Shown here piece by piece: positions 33,303 to 43,668 of a stretch of DNA of 64,000 nt (position 1 is its first letter; every line of letters starts with the position of its first letter). The stretch lies in contig CM063106.1 of NCBI GenBank assembly GCA_031841125.1, positions 39,242,001-39,306,000 of the forward strand, in the 5' to 3' direction. The position numbers and the translations under genes are program-made. Source of the stretch: Acanthococcus lagerstroemiae. Taxonomy: Eukaryota > Arthropoda > Insecta > Hemiptera > Eriococcidae. The notes below the pieces were generated by a model that did not search any database, was not told the DNA's origin, and worked only from the letters and a program-made list of their open reading frames with translations.

Positions 33303-33741
33303 ATGCTTGCCGATTTTTCATTTTTTGAAATACAGGCTAAAGCAATAAATTGTGCATATGCTGATATGCTTGCCGTTTTTTTCATTATTTGAAATATAGG
33401 CTAGAGCAATACATTTTGCTCATCCTGATATGCTTGCTAATTTTTCATTTTTTGAAATACAGGCTAAAGCAATAAATTTTGCATATGCTGATATGCTTGC
33501 CGTTTTTTTCATTATTTGAAATATAGGCTAGAGCAATACATTTTGCTCATCCTGATATGCTTGCTAATTTTTCATTTTTTGAAATACAGGCTAAAGCAAT
33601 AAATTTTGCATATGCTGATATGCTTGCTAATTTTTCATTTTTTGAAATACAGGCTAAAGTGTTAAATTTTGCATACCCTGTTATGCCTGCTGATATTTAA
33701 TTATCTGAAATACAGGTTAAAGCTATATATTTTGCTTCTCA
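33303..33741. repeat. Copia leader array 1: seven 63/64-bp units
   Basis: Units start ATGCTTGC at 33303, 33366, 33430, 33493, 33557, 33620 and 33683 (periods 63, 64, 63, 64, 63, 63). Two unit types alternate: one has GTTTTTTTCATTATTTGAAA and CTCATCCTGAT, the other ATTTTTCATTTTTTGAAATA and GCATATGCTGAT. They form a 127-bp higher-order repeat (33366-33492 and 33493-33619 are nearly identical). Confidence 0.9.
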
Positions 33742-33844
33742 AAGCAATACACGCGCGATCACTGACATCTGATTGCTCTTTCAAACAACTAAGTAATCTG
33801 CGAATAAAATTTGCTGGACTGATAATGGTACCAGTGAAGCACTT

Positions 33845-34760
33845 CTCATATTTTACCGCTGTTGGCTGGTCCAACGTGCATTTATTATATGACGACAGTG
33901 TGCTCAAAATTAATTCGCGTCTCATATTTTACCGCAGTTGGCTGGTCCAACTTGCATTTATTATATGACTACAGTGTGCTCAAAATTAATTCGCGTCTCA
34001 TATTTTACCGCAGTTGGCTGGTCCAACTTGCATTTATTATATGACGACAGTGTGCTCAAAATTAATTCGCGTCTCATATTTTACCGCAGTTGGCTGGTCC
34101 AACTTGCATTTATTATATGACGACATTATGCTCTATAATTAATGAGCGTCTCATATTTTACCGCAGTTGGCTGGTCCAACTTGCATTTATTATATGACGA
34201 CATTATGCTCTATAATTAATGAGCGTCTCATATTTTACCGCAGTTGGCTGGTCCAACTTGCATTTATTATATGACGACATTATGCTCTATAATTAATGAG
34301 CGTCTCATATTTTACCGCAGTTGGCTGGTCCAACTTGCATTTATTATATGACGACAGTGTGCTCAAAATTAATTCGCGTCTCATATTTTACCGCAGTTGG
34401 CAGGTCCAACCTGCATTTATTATATGACGACATTATGCTAAAAAATTAATGAGCGTCTCATATTTTACCGCAATTAGCTTGCCTAATTTGCATTTATTAT
34501 ATGATGACATTATGAGTAATAATTAAAAGCACGTCTCATATTTTACCGCAGTTGGCTGGTCCAACCTGCACTTATTATATGGTGACTGTATGCTAAACAA
34601 AGAAAAAAACAACACGTCTCATATTTTACCGCTGTTGGCTAGTTCCGACTTGCACTTATTATATGGCTACAGTACGTGTACATGCTCCACAGTACGAGCA
34701 TGTCTCATATTTTACCGTGGTTAGCGTGCCGCCTGTACGTAAGGTATCTAACTCACATTT
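33845..34760. repeat. Copia leader array 2: twelve ~76-bp units
   Basis: Units begin CTCATATTTTACCG at 33845, 33921, 33997, 34073, 34150, 34227, 34304, 34380, 34457, 34535, 34618 and 34704. The core is GTTGGCTGGTCCAACTTGCA then TTTATTATATGACGAC. Two subtypes alternate in blocks: GTGTGCTCAAAATTAATTCG and ATTATGCTCTATAATTAATG. Each unit carries the inverted pair TCATAT...ATATGA. Identical 60-codon frames here are products of the repeat. Divergence increases to the right. Confidence 0.92.
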
Positions 34761-35310
34761 TATTATATGAGGTTGACATGTCAAACACCAGTATACTGAT
34801 TATATTGCTGTCAATATAATACTTAGCGCAACTACTTATGGCTCATATTTTACCGTGGTTAGCGTACAGCCTAAACATAATGTATCTAACTCACATTTAT
34901 TATATGAAGCCAACATATAAAATACCATGTACATTCTTAATATTGCTGCTAATATAAGATGTACCTAGCGCATGTAAAATACCATGTACATTCTTTATAT
35001 TGCTGCTAATATAAGATGTACCAAGCACATGTAAAATACCATGTACATTCTTAATATTGCTGCTAATATAAGATGTACCTAGCGCATGTTAAATACCTAC
35101 ATTCTTAATATTGCTGCTAATATAAGATGTATGTAGCACATGCCGAACACTAGTGCACTCATATTTTACAACAAAAAACTTTATATATAATATATATATT
35201 ATACTTATCACAAACGGCTCGTATGTTACCGTGGTTAGCATACAGTCTAAACATAATGTATCTAACTCACATTTATCATATGAGGCCGACATGCCGAACA
35301 CCAGTATCAA
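34761..35310. repeat. Copia leader array 3: long units with 57-bp sub-array
   Basis: Two further, longer units of the array-2 type begin at 34842 and 35218 (TACCGTGGTTAGC then CATAATGTATCTAACTCACA). Between them a 57-bp unit, CATGTAAAATACCATGTACA then TTCTTAATATTGCTGCTAAT, repeats at about 34914, 34971, 35028 and 35085, with a shorter last copy. (TA)n lies at 35186-35202. Confidence 0.85.
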
Positions 35311-35945
35311 CGAGAATCAGTATTCAGAGAAATTTTCTCAAATGATAACTGACCTCTGTACTGCATAAATAGTAATCCTCCCTATTGGCAGTATCTAATA
35401 CTTATGTATTTAATTGATACCGAGGGAATGAATTGATGTTTCTAAATGGAATTATTCTTCCATCCTTGGTCTCCATATGATGCATTGTTTTAAAGAGGAA
35501 TAGCATTCGTTCATTCTTCTACACCTATTATAAAGTCGACTATAAAAATACATAAAATTACACTCTAAGGGAGTCCATGAATGCTAATGTCGTGGTTAGC
35601 TACTCAAGATTTGTACATTGAACACGTTAAAAGCCAAACTTGAATTTCACTTTTGAAATTAAAATAGGCTAAATTAGTTCGAGAGCGAATGGAGACATTC
35701 ACAGTAACACACAAAGCACCACAGGCAAGGCCAGTGGTCACCAACACGGCACGGTAGATGCCGGAGAAATTCTTTGTTTTCTTAAGGAACTGAAGTGTTG
35801 CTGGTCTTATTTACTACCTGGGGCTGTACGGCCCACTTAGACCTTCAACAGATGAAATCCTATTCAGTATTCACAGTATATAGGTATTTTTTCCAACATA
35901 CTGTGAGAAACTGGTAAAATGCCTCAGTCTATTGAAGCATCTACG
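35311..35945. other. Copia leader, unexplained segment
   Basis: About 630 bases with no recognised motif or repeat, inside the LTR element, between the satellite arrays and a tandem duplication. Confidence 0.5.
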
Positions 35946-35950
35946 TATTT

Positions 35951-36322
35951 AGAGCGACCTAAAGGTTAATAGACTTGTTTCTGTTACGAAATACACACCG
36001 AAATGTAAAAGACATTCGATGCCAGTCTATTCCGCACTCAGCGAGCTTGTTCTGTACCTAAAACAGTGACCAGATACGTGACGCAAACAATAAACCTCGC
36101 ATTTGCGAATTCGCGTTATTCCGCAGAAATTTGAATAGTAAAAGTCAATAGACTCGTCTTTGTCGCGAAATACATGCCCAAATGCAAAAGACATTCGTGC
36201 AGTCTGCCCAGCATTCAGTTCTCTTGTCCTGTTTACCTGTCAGCGACCAGATTACCTGACGCGAACAATAGACCTCGCATTCCCGAAGTCGAGATATTCT
36301 GTGGAAATTTGAATAGTAAAGA
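35951..36322. repeat. Tandem duplication of ~185 bp in the Copia leader
   Basis: The copies at about 35951-36136 and 36137-36322 share GCGAAATACA-, AAAAGACATTCG-, GACCAGAT-, GACGC(A/G)AACAATA-, ACCTCGCATT- and AAATTTGAATAGTA-containing segments, about 80% alike by eye. Frames at 36145-36470 are by-products. Confidence 0.75.
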
Positions 36323-36494
36323 AACCGGCTTGGTTTCATCCCCTTGCACCTATTACGGGAGGTGCGGTACACCATTTAATTTCTCCCTGTTTCGTGGAGA
36401 TTCTGGAGAATTGGAAGAAAAGAAAACACAAAAAGATCTTCGCCATACAGCGTTCTTTCAATCTCTCTGAATTCGAATACACCAGATTGCTGGA

Positions 36495-37430
36495 TATTAT
36501 CATCATCATCATCATCAAGGTTATAGTCCGTAGCAACTGTCTTGGCTTCTTGTGATGACTTTCCATGCCTCTCGGTCCTGAGCTATGGCAGCTACCGCTA
36601 CAACCAATCTCAGTCGGATCCGAATGCAATCCGTCCCCTGTATTGGCGACCTTCTTCTGTCCCACCTACTTGGCATTTTTTTTCGAGCATTATGTTTCGC
36701 TCCAAGTTTTCGCTATTTCTGAGGGCAATGCGTTCGATATAGCTCAGGATTTTTCTTTCCCATAGAGCACTTAGCCTTTGTGGCTTACTCAGCTCTGCTA
36801 TTATAGTCGCATTTGTTCGCCGCATCGTCCGCGGGATTCGAAGCATTTTGCGCCACCAGGTCCATATTTTGAAGGCTCCTACTCGTATTACTCTCTTATG
36901 TTCTTGTTTTAGTGCCAATGTTTCTGCGGCGTACAAAAACACTGGAAATACAAGTGTCTTCACTAATTTTTCGGGTAGTCTTCTTGAGATCTTGCAGCAG
37001 CATGCGACATTTTATAGATAGTCGTATCATTGCTGATTTTCCTAGCTGTATCTTGCATCGAATTTCATCGGACAATCCAGCCGCGCAGGTCTTTCCCAAG
37101 GAACCCAAGTATACAAAACTTACTATACTTTCTCGAATTCATTCAGCAGGTCCTTCAAGGCTGACAGCCAGTCTGCTCGATAACCATCTTTTTGGTTTTG
37201 GCTGCACTGATGTGTAACCTAAGTTGTTCACTCATCATCTTCAGTTTTCGGATGAGTTCTTTGCCATCTCTGTTTCATCTGCTCCAAATAATGAGGTATC
37301 ATCAACGTATTAGAGATTTGCTGGGTATATTGCTGTGAAAATATTTCTAGTCCGGCAGCTGAATTTTTCTTTCTTGTATGACGACGTTCGATATCCGCCA
37401 TGAACAAAAACACTTCTAGTTTCGACTAAA
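36495..37430 (-). pseudogene. RTE-like LINE fragment carried inside the Copia element
   Basis: On the minus strand the reverse transcriptase catalytic box reads YVDDTSLFGADETEMA (YVDD at 37309-37298), followed in shifted frames by EIRCKIQLGKSAMIRLS and then LVFPVFLYAAETLAL, VGAFKIWTWWRKMLRIPRTM and RRTN. This is the C-terminal half of an endonuclease-reverse transcriptase of the RTE/craniofacial-development-like kind. The 3' end carries CGGACTATAACCTTGATGAT and further GAT units (about 36497-36520), a simple-repeat end typical of RTE. At least three frameshifts are present. It is 5'-truncated near 37320-37430. It lies in the Copia leader, before gag. Confidence 0.8.
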
Positions 37431-38033
37431 TGATGTTTTTTTTGTGAACCATTCGAATTTTTTTTTTGCGTTCATACTGCGAAAACAATTGGTCTCGGTC
37501 AGTCAAACTTTACTTTTGTACTTTTTGTAAATCATGATTGATAATGGAATGGATATTGAAATCTCTTAGCAGGATATCATCGATCTACTTGAGAACGATG
37601 AAGAGGAACGTCCTTCTTGCTGCGAACGGGGGTCACTTTGTGAGCGCATTACAAGAACCCCCAATATCGCCGTACAGGAATATCTTAGTTAATGAGATGC
37701 TCTCGGCAAAAATTGCGGGAATGATAATGACAATGAAGGCTCCACTAGTAGCCCTCAATGCCACCTGCCGGCGTGCTAGCAGCTAGAAGAAAAGCTGGAC
37801 AAATGTAACTGCCGCTATGGCACAGCCTGGCAAGAGCTGCAAGCTAGCACAAAGACCAGCTTCACTGAACGAAATAATTCTTCGCTGCAATTGGCAAGGA
37901 TACGACCTCTCTCGGAGGCGTGGTAGACGCCACCAGCTACAGTGTTCATCGACATACCAGACCATCGTCGGGAATCTGCTTTCGCTAATGCAGGAGCACA
38001 TGAGCCAAAAAGAAGTTAAACCGTAAGCTCACA
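37431..38033 (+). other. Copia region expected to hold gag, unrecognisable
   Basis: By position this should encode the capsid part of gag. Short frames (37538-37786, 37817-38026) give no capsid motif that I recognise. One frame contains DIIDLLENDEEERPSCC. Several stops occur, so the gene is decayed beyond recognition or replaced by other sequence. Confidence 0.4.
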
Positions 38034-38312
38034 TGTCCGCACTGCCCGAACGGTAAGCACACCTGAAGAGTGTCATTGTAAAACAAGCCCAAAATATAAG
38101 GCCGTTAATGTGTGGGTAACCTGCATCTCGCCCCCTGTGAGTTGGTCCTACCAAATTGAAACAGGCACAAGGGCCATCATGGGCAAGGAAGCTGACGCGG
38201 CGGCCGGAATAAATCCAATCCCCGTGAAGGGAATGAAGCTGACCAGCGGATTGATTAGAAGGACTGGAATAACGGCGGTAAACGCAGCAGAAATTCGCGT
38301 CGTTGCGATCTG
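38034..38312 (+). pseudogene. Copia gag zinc knuckle remnant
   Basis: TGT at 38034, TGC at 38043, CAC at 38058 and TGT at 38071 are the four ligands of a CX2CX4HX4C nucleocapsid knuckle. The last interval is two bases short, so the final Cys is in another phase. The second frame then stays open to about 38312 (reading WVTCISPPVSWSYQIETG and on) without a recognised protease motif. The knuckle would bind the element RNA in a working Gag. Its spacing is the clearest sign of gag left here. Confidence 0.6.
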
Positions 38313-38599
38313 ACTGACCCAAAAGCATTTCCGTTATCCGATTCAGTAGCGAACTATGCACTGACATACAAAGCTGGAAGTCCTTATGAGTCAACAAATT
38401 TTCAGTAATTCTATGAAAGTATGAGTAGACTCGGATTGAACCTTGCTTCTGGTAAATGGAAGCAACTGCTTTCAAATGTTCACGCCTCTTGGCCAATCCC
38501 AAAATTGGTAGTAGATGCTATAATAGCGATCGTCTACCAAAATATTCATAAAAGAAAGCGAACGACTCTTTCCTATAAGTTAACAGACGAAAATCTTAC

Positions 38600-39110
38600 G
38601 TAAGATTTAGACAGTGATCTGCCTGAAGTCTGTGAGAACCTGCTTTCTGTAAAGAAGCTGACAAACTTAGCGCACTTGTTTCATTTCTTTAATGATTCGA
38701 AACACATGGCTAAAAAAAAAAAAAAAAATCTATAGTTATCCATCAGATATACAGTCAGTTCTTGATGCAATATCTGACTGAGAGATATGGTACTTTAATC
38801 TGAATCCTGCTATAACGTCAAATGATAGTACACTAGTTCCAAATTTGGGGGGGAGCTCTTTAAGCCTCTCAGTGGAACTATCTTGTACTGGTGCTAGTTC
38901 GATTATGCGAATCACCTACGATGTAGTTCGAACTCACGCCGAGCTGAAAAATTATTTAAAAACACAACTCGACGCTTATGGCATTTACGATTCGGTCGTC
39001 CGAGTCTTAATGCAATGAATGAAATGCAGAATATTGTACCTAAACTGCAAGGAAAATCGTTTCAACTTCAATTGCAGATTGTTACGCTTCCAAAATTTGT
39101 ATAGCTACAC
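38600..39110 (+). pseudogene. Copia protease/integrase linker and zinc-binding region remnant
   Basis: One frame reads LPEVCENLLSVKKLTNLAHL (about 38620-38680), matching the P.....NLLSV.KL motif that lies between protease and integrase in Copia Pol. About 300 bases on, HLRFGRPSLNAMNEMQNI begins at 38982, the H-R-x-G-H-type start of the integrase zinc-binding domain, with Arg where the second His is expected. The protease active site was not found. A 16-A run at about 38714-38730 and several stops separate these parts. Confidence 0.7.
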
Positions 39111-39133
39111 AGAAGCTCCACAATACGATACGA

Positions 39134-39760
39134 AGAGGTGCAGATCGGCCATTGCAACATTTGCATACCGATGTGCAGGGTGCGATATTGCCAGAAGCCT
39201 TTCCTGGAGGCGAGCAATATGTTATGTGTATAATTGATGATTTCTCTCGTTTTGGTTTCGTATATCTTATGAAAACGAAACAGCAAGCGCATGAGAGATA
39301 TGAAAAATTTATTGTTTTTATAAGATATAATACATCATATAAATTCCGTATCGATAAAATCCGAATGGATAATGGACAGCATATAAGATCTCTAAGTTTG
39401 CTGCCTGTTTGAATAAATATAATACTCACACTGACATGGCTCCACTTTATACAACCCCCCCCCCTCAATGGGGTGGGGAGCAATTTCATCAAACCATTCA
39501 ACATATAGCCTGATTCATGCTTATTGATTCTTGGCTTCCTAAACTAATGCGGGGCCATGCTATCAAGTATGCTACGCAACTGTACAAGGTACTTCCCAAA
39601 TATCTGTCTGTAACTCAACCATTCAATTTGAGTTGCTATTCAGATATAAGCCCCAGCTGAAATATTTCAAACGGTTTGGCTGCTCAGCCTACGTTCTATT
39701 AGCACAACAAGTTGGAAAATTCTAAAATGGGGGAGTTCGAAAATTCTACGTAGAAATTCA
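39134..39760 (+). pseudogene. Copia integrase core remnant
   Basis: The frame from 39152 reads HLHTDVQG (Asp at 39170-39172), GGEQYVMCIIDDFSRFGFVY and RMDNGQ (Asp at 39368-39370), the first two catalytic positions of the DDE integrase. A C run at about 39457-39464 shifts the phase, after which WGGEQFHQTIQHI preserves the third acidic residue (GAG at 39478-39480). Further on, in other frames, KYFKRFGCSAYVLLAQQ matches the integrase C-terminal KRFGC.AYV motif. At least two stops and two shifts break it. In a working element this enzyme inserts the cDNA. Confidence 0.85.
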
Positions 39761-39879
39761 GTCGAATGCAGTCTTAACGCTGCAAGTTCCTTCGGGGAAA
39801 ATTTCCCCTATATGAGACGTTATACCTTTGCTGAATCTCAAGTCTAAGGCCATTTTTATAGTCCTTTTGAAAACACAGC

Positions 39880-40400
39880 ATTTAAAGACCCAATTGTAAT
39901 TCAGCGTAAATCTCTAAATTGGTTTAATCCAAGAGATGCCGAGAAACTGGAAAGTCAACTCTTGGCTGCGAAACGATCTCGTACATCTGAATTGATAGTT
40001 GAACTCCCAGCAGATGACATTGATGACTGCCTCGTGTCCACCTATGACAAGTCAAAGCCAACCAGGGTCTTCTCTGACCTCAGTACCATAAAGGTAATCA
40101 TACCGTATTCAGAACTTCCGATGCTTTCACCATCTATTACTCATGACTAATCTTCAAGATTATGGAGTAACAAAAGCTCAAGCTCTCGTTTCAAAAGCTC
40201 AAGCTCTCATTCCAAAGACGAAAGCTTACATTGCCTTTATAAAGCGTCATCACATGACTCAGTCACTAGACTCTCATGTACAAACAGACACTAATTGTTC
40301 AATTTTCCTCATCTCTCTAGAAAAGGAATGGCATTGAATGAGTTTCCTGCACTTATCACTCATGATAGGTACTGCTAGAATCGAGAATATACAATATATA
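39880..40400 (+). pseudogene. Copia Pol inter-domain linker remnant
   Basis: Two open stretches (39962-40150 and 40143-40337) lie between integrase and reverse transcriptase. The first is acidic and Ser-rich as usual for this linker. Near 40170-40205 a (T/C)CAAAAGCTCAAGCTCTC unit is directly repeated. Confidence 0.5.
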
Positions 40401-40429
40401 AAGAAGCATTGCGTTCGCAGTTTGCAGCC

Positions 40430-41090
40430 AGGTGGCAGTAGGCGATGAAGGAAGTATATTTCAAGCTCTAGATAAGACTAGAACTTGGTCAATCGCATCA
40501 ATTGAGAATATTCCAAAATAGTTTTCCCCAACTGACTCAGCTTGGGTCTGTAAAAGAAAACATGAAGCGAATAATGATGAATGGTACAGAGCTATGCTTG
40601 TTGGTCGAGGTTTCGAAAATATGTACTAACGTGTATGATGTATCAAACACTTATGAGCCAGTTACTGGAATTACTGACATCCGTTGACCGTTGTCACAAG
40701 TAAATAGGCTCAGTTTAGGAACTAGGCAATGGGACATAAAAACTGCTTTTCTCCACGATGTTCTGGAAAACCCTCTGCGTGCCTATATGAGAATTCTAGA
40801 AGGTCATTCAGACTATACCAGACTATGATTGGAGACAAAAACCTCACGTATGTGAATTGCATAATTATCTGAATAATCGCAGAGTCTTATCACAACGTTG
40901 GTTTGAGAGCGGACTACAATTGAGAGACTGGAGTTCAAACCATACCTACTGGCTGAAGCCTGGGGTACTTCTCTATAGAAAGATTACTTTGTAATCCTGA
41001 TTCTGTACATAGATGGCTTACTCCTTATCAGGTATTGTCCTGACAAGGGTAGAGAATTATAATCGGCTAGATATTTCGTTTCCTGCGAAT
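40430..41090 (+). pseudogene. Copia reverse transcriptase remnant
   Basis: Pieces in shifting frames follow the Copia order: SAWVCKRKHEANNDEWYRAM then LVGRGFENMY (the W-V-x-K-x-K...K-A-R-L-V-x-x-G-F motif, with changes), WDIKTAFLHDVLENPL at about 40732-40780 (the D-V-x-T-A-F-L motif with the first catalytic Asp), and LYIDGLLLI at 41003-41029, where the catalytic YVDD has become YIDG. The loss of the second Asp alone would inactivate the enzyme. Many stops and shifts occur. Confidence 0.85.
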
Positions 41091-41319
41091 GCGGTCAGCC
41101 GGGCCCAAGTGTCACTAACATGCAGGGACTGAGAAGCCGTGACGAGAATATTATTTTAATATTTACTTCACCCTCGCTCCCTTGGTGGCGTTTTGTAACT
41201 AGTGATTCTCGGTTTAAAAAAAAAAACAAAAAAAAACACGCTTAATATCAGAATACGTTGTTCTCCTGTTCGGAGATTCGGAGATGTAGTAGCTTAGCGT
41301 TTTAAAAAGCAAACTCATA

Positions 41320-41770
41320 TTGCTTTGTAAACTGCTGAGGCTGAATATACTCGTATATTGCTGCAAGCTTTATTTGTTGGCAACCGGTATCAGTCAGAGA
41401 ACGAGAACTAGTCAAATTTTTATTCAGAGTTCACAATAGGTATTGCAATGTTTACACTCTTGCAAAATTATTGAAATTAAAATCGCTAAAACATGTACCT
41501 AGTTGAACTATGTTTTCATTACTTGAAATTTAAAGTTTTCGCTGGTCCTGTAACCATCGAGTGGATAAGTACTACAAAGCAAATGAGCAGACATATTGAC
41601 CAAAGCATTACCCGCAAAATCGTTTATCGAATTTAGAGATGCATTGGTACACTGTCCCCCTACACATATGCTCAGTAGAACACTTCCATATGAATGTTCT
41701 GACACAAGCCTTTACTTGATGTGGGATTTCTCCATTTATAGTGTTTCACAATATGAATGAAACTTGACAA
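41320..41770 (+). pseudogene. Copia RNase H remnant
   Basis: TAEAEYTRILLQALFVGNRY at about 41331-41390 matches the S-T-A-E-A-E-Y motif of Copia RNase H, and MSRHIDQS near 41583 matches the later K-H-I-D motif. The intervening sequence is broken. Between 41090 and 41320 lie an A-rich stretch and no motif. Confidence 0.75.
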
Positions 41771-42044
41771 GAAGCTGAATTTATTAGTTAAAAACCACTA
41801 CTATATAAGTTTTAGAATATAACTTTAGTGTAATGCTTATTTTAAGAATAGTAAATATTATTTCAGTTTAAGCTACCTCAAGTATTTTATTAATCAGCTC
41901 ATGTAGGAATGATTTCTGTCACTTAGTGACTATTAATCAATTCCATTATTCTCATTTGAGATTGCTTGTTGGAGAACCACATAAAACATTCCAATTCAAC
42001 CCCTCAACCAATCTCCCTGCATGGGTAAAACTTGGTCCTCGGCT

Positions 42045-42056
42045 GAGGGGGGGGGG
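42045..42056 (+). promoter_or_regulatory. Polypurine tract
   Basis: GAGGGGGGGGGG abuts the 3' LTR at 42057, the position of the plus-strand primer. The ten-G run is intact in spite of the decayed coding region. Confidence 0.85.
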
Positions 42057-42328
42057 TGTTAGAAACTTCATACCTTAGCCTAGTTTCTAGATTATATGCG
42101 CGCGCACACCGCAGGTCCCGTTGACACTCGAGCTACGCGATAGATGCTCGTATTCGGTTTCTCCCAAATTAGTTAGTCTAGCCAGGGTTGTTATTCAGCA
42201 CGCGTTGTTGCTGTATCGTCTCGGGGCCTGCCCTTACTCGTTGATCTCACCGAGGAGGGTCGTTCGTGTTCTATATACACGCACTGCCTCTGAGGGAGTA
42301 CATAAACATGGAGCGATATCCTCCAACA
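42057..42328 (+). repeat. Copia 3' LTR (272 bp)
   Basis: Same TG..CA ends as the left LTR. Three one-base insertions relative to it account exactly for the 3-bp length difference, with no substitutions seen. Followed by ATTTT. Confidence 0.95.
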
Positions 42329-42333
42329 ATTTT

Positions 42334-43470
42334 CGATTATGATCTCTCAAGAGCAGCCCATATCACAGTTCACTATGCTCTTCTTTAGAAAAATGTACTT
42401 CATGTAACATTAATAGAGCAGTTTTTATTACTTTTCGAAATTAATAAATTCGAAAGTTTATTTTCAATAACTCTTGAAAATTCAAATTCTGTGTTTTGAA
42501 AAGATCTTTCTTTATTTGTTTGGTTTAGAACAAGCACGATGAAGATATTTTTCTAAGACTGATGAAATCTTGCCCAATGAAGTTACGGTATCTTTCCGTT
42601 TGCCGCGTCTCGTACACACTACACACGATAATGATTTTACGTTTGTTACAAGTGGAACTAAGTGAAATTGTGAAATCGAACTCCTTTATTACGTACAGTT
42701 AAGATTCGCCCGCATTTGTCAAATGATTTTATTTGAGGGCAAATGAGAAATAATGAAGGATAAGCACGTTTCAGGGTATAAAGAGTCTAGGAAAAAAATT
42801 TTATTTTGCCAAAAAATGCCGAGAAGGGAATATAAATGCCGAAAATTGAATTAAACGATACCGAAACAGCTGCTATGACGCTACATAGAAAGAAAAACAA
42901 GACTAAGTAACCCAAATTTTACGATTCCTAGAAGACGAAAATAGTGCAATATAGAAAAAAATTGGAACTGTTCCGCAAAAATAGGAGAAACTGGCCAAAT
43001 ATTCTTGAATATGCTGTAAAAAAAAAGCAGAAAATATGCCGAAACATACTTTGATACCCAGAATATTATGTCAAAATATGCCCGATCAAGTATGACTCCT
43101 TCTTCTTTGAAATTTTATGAATTGCAAAAATAACATGGATATTCCCTATCTCCACTTCAACAGAAAAAAACATGCAAAAGCATATTTCTGGAATCCCTAC
43201 TTATAACCGAAAAATAAGCGATTCTGTGATTCAAATTTATAGAGTATCCGAAAAATGAGAAATGATACTGTCACAACCTTCTTGAAAAACATCTCGTTAT
43301 TTTGTACAATAAACGACATATTTGAATGTCTATGTATTCATACATCTGTGTTTCTTTCAACAGTCGACACATGTATTTCAATGCAATTTTTTTTTTCTAA
43401 CAAATTGTTCAAAATGTTTGGAAAGTGCCAAAAATAATGTTTGAAAATGCCGACTTTCAAATTGTGAAAA
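42334..43470. other. No gene recognised
   Basis: The words ATGCCGA(A/G) and TATGCC recur loosely between 42815 and 43450 without regular spacing. No ORF of interest. Confidence 0.45.
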
Positions 43471-43472
43471 CT

Positions 43473-43668
43473 ACCTCAGTCAGTTTTGATTTTTTTTTTT
43501 TTTTTACTTCAATGACAGACTGATAGCTATATCCGCAGCCATTATGCAAAAACGTTGCAGCTCATTTTATCAAATCGTCATCTGAGAATGAAAACACAGA
43601 GGCAGTTCAATCATCTCAGCAGTAGATATAGCTCAGTCTGTCATTGAAATCAAAAAATCAAAAGTGAC
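43473..43668. mobile_element. ~196-bp MITE with 50-bp inverted arms
   Basis: The left arm CAGTCAGTTTTGATTTTTTT then ACTTCAATGACAGACTGATA pairs with the right arm, whose reverse complement reads AGTCACTTTTGATTTTTTGA then TTTCAATGACAGACTGAGCT. A GCTATATC word follows in both. No target duplication found; superfamily unknown. Confidence 0.7.

Larger units (their letters stand above)
32837..42328 (+). mobile_element. Complete Copia-type LTR retrotransposon with decayed interior
   Basis: Two direct LTRs, a primer-binding site directly after the left LTR, a purine tract directly before the right LTR, and the 5-bp duplication ATTTT on both outer sides (32832-32836 and 42329-42333) define a complete insertion of 9492 bp. 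Integrase-like sequence precedes reverse transcriptase-like sequence, the order of Copia/Ty1. All coding parts are broken by many stops and shifts. The leader between primer site and gag is about 4.3 kb, far longer than usual, and is filled with tandem arrays and other elements. The LTRs differ only by three one-base indels. Confidence 0.93.

Noticed and set aside
33862..34120. Repeated identical 60-codon proteins
   Set aside because: They are frames through the 76-bp satellite and have no independent support.
33303..35310. CRISPR-like regularly spaced repeats
   Set aside because: The units are contiguous tandem repeats with no unique spacers and no cas genes, inside an LTR retrotransposon of a eukaryote.
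37538..37786. piggyBac-like transposase N-terminus (DLLENDEEE acidic stretch)
   Set aside because: Only a short acidic stretch supports it, and the position fits decayed Copia gag.
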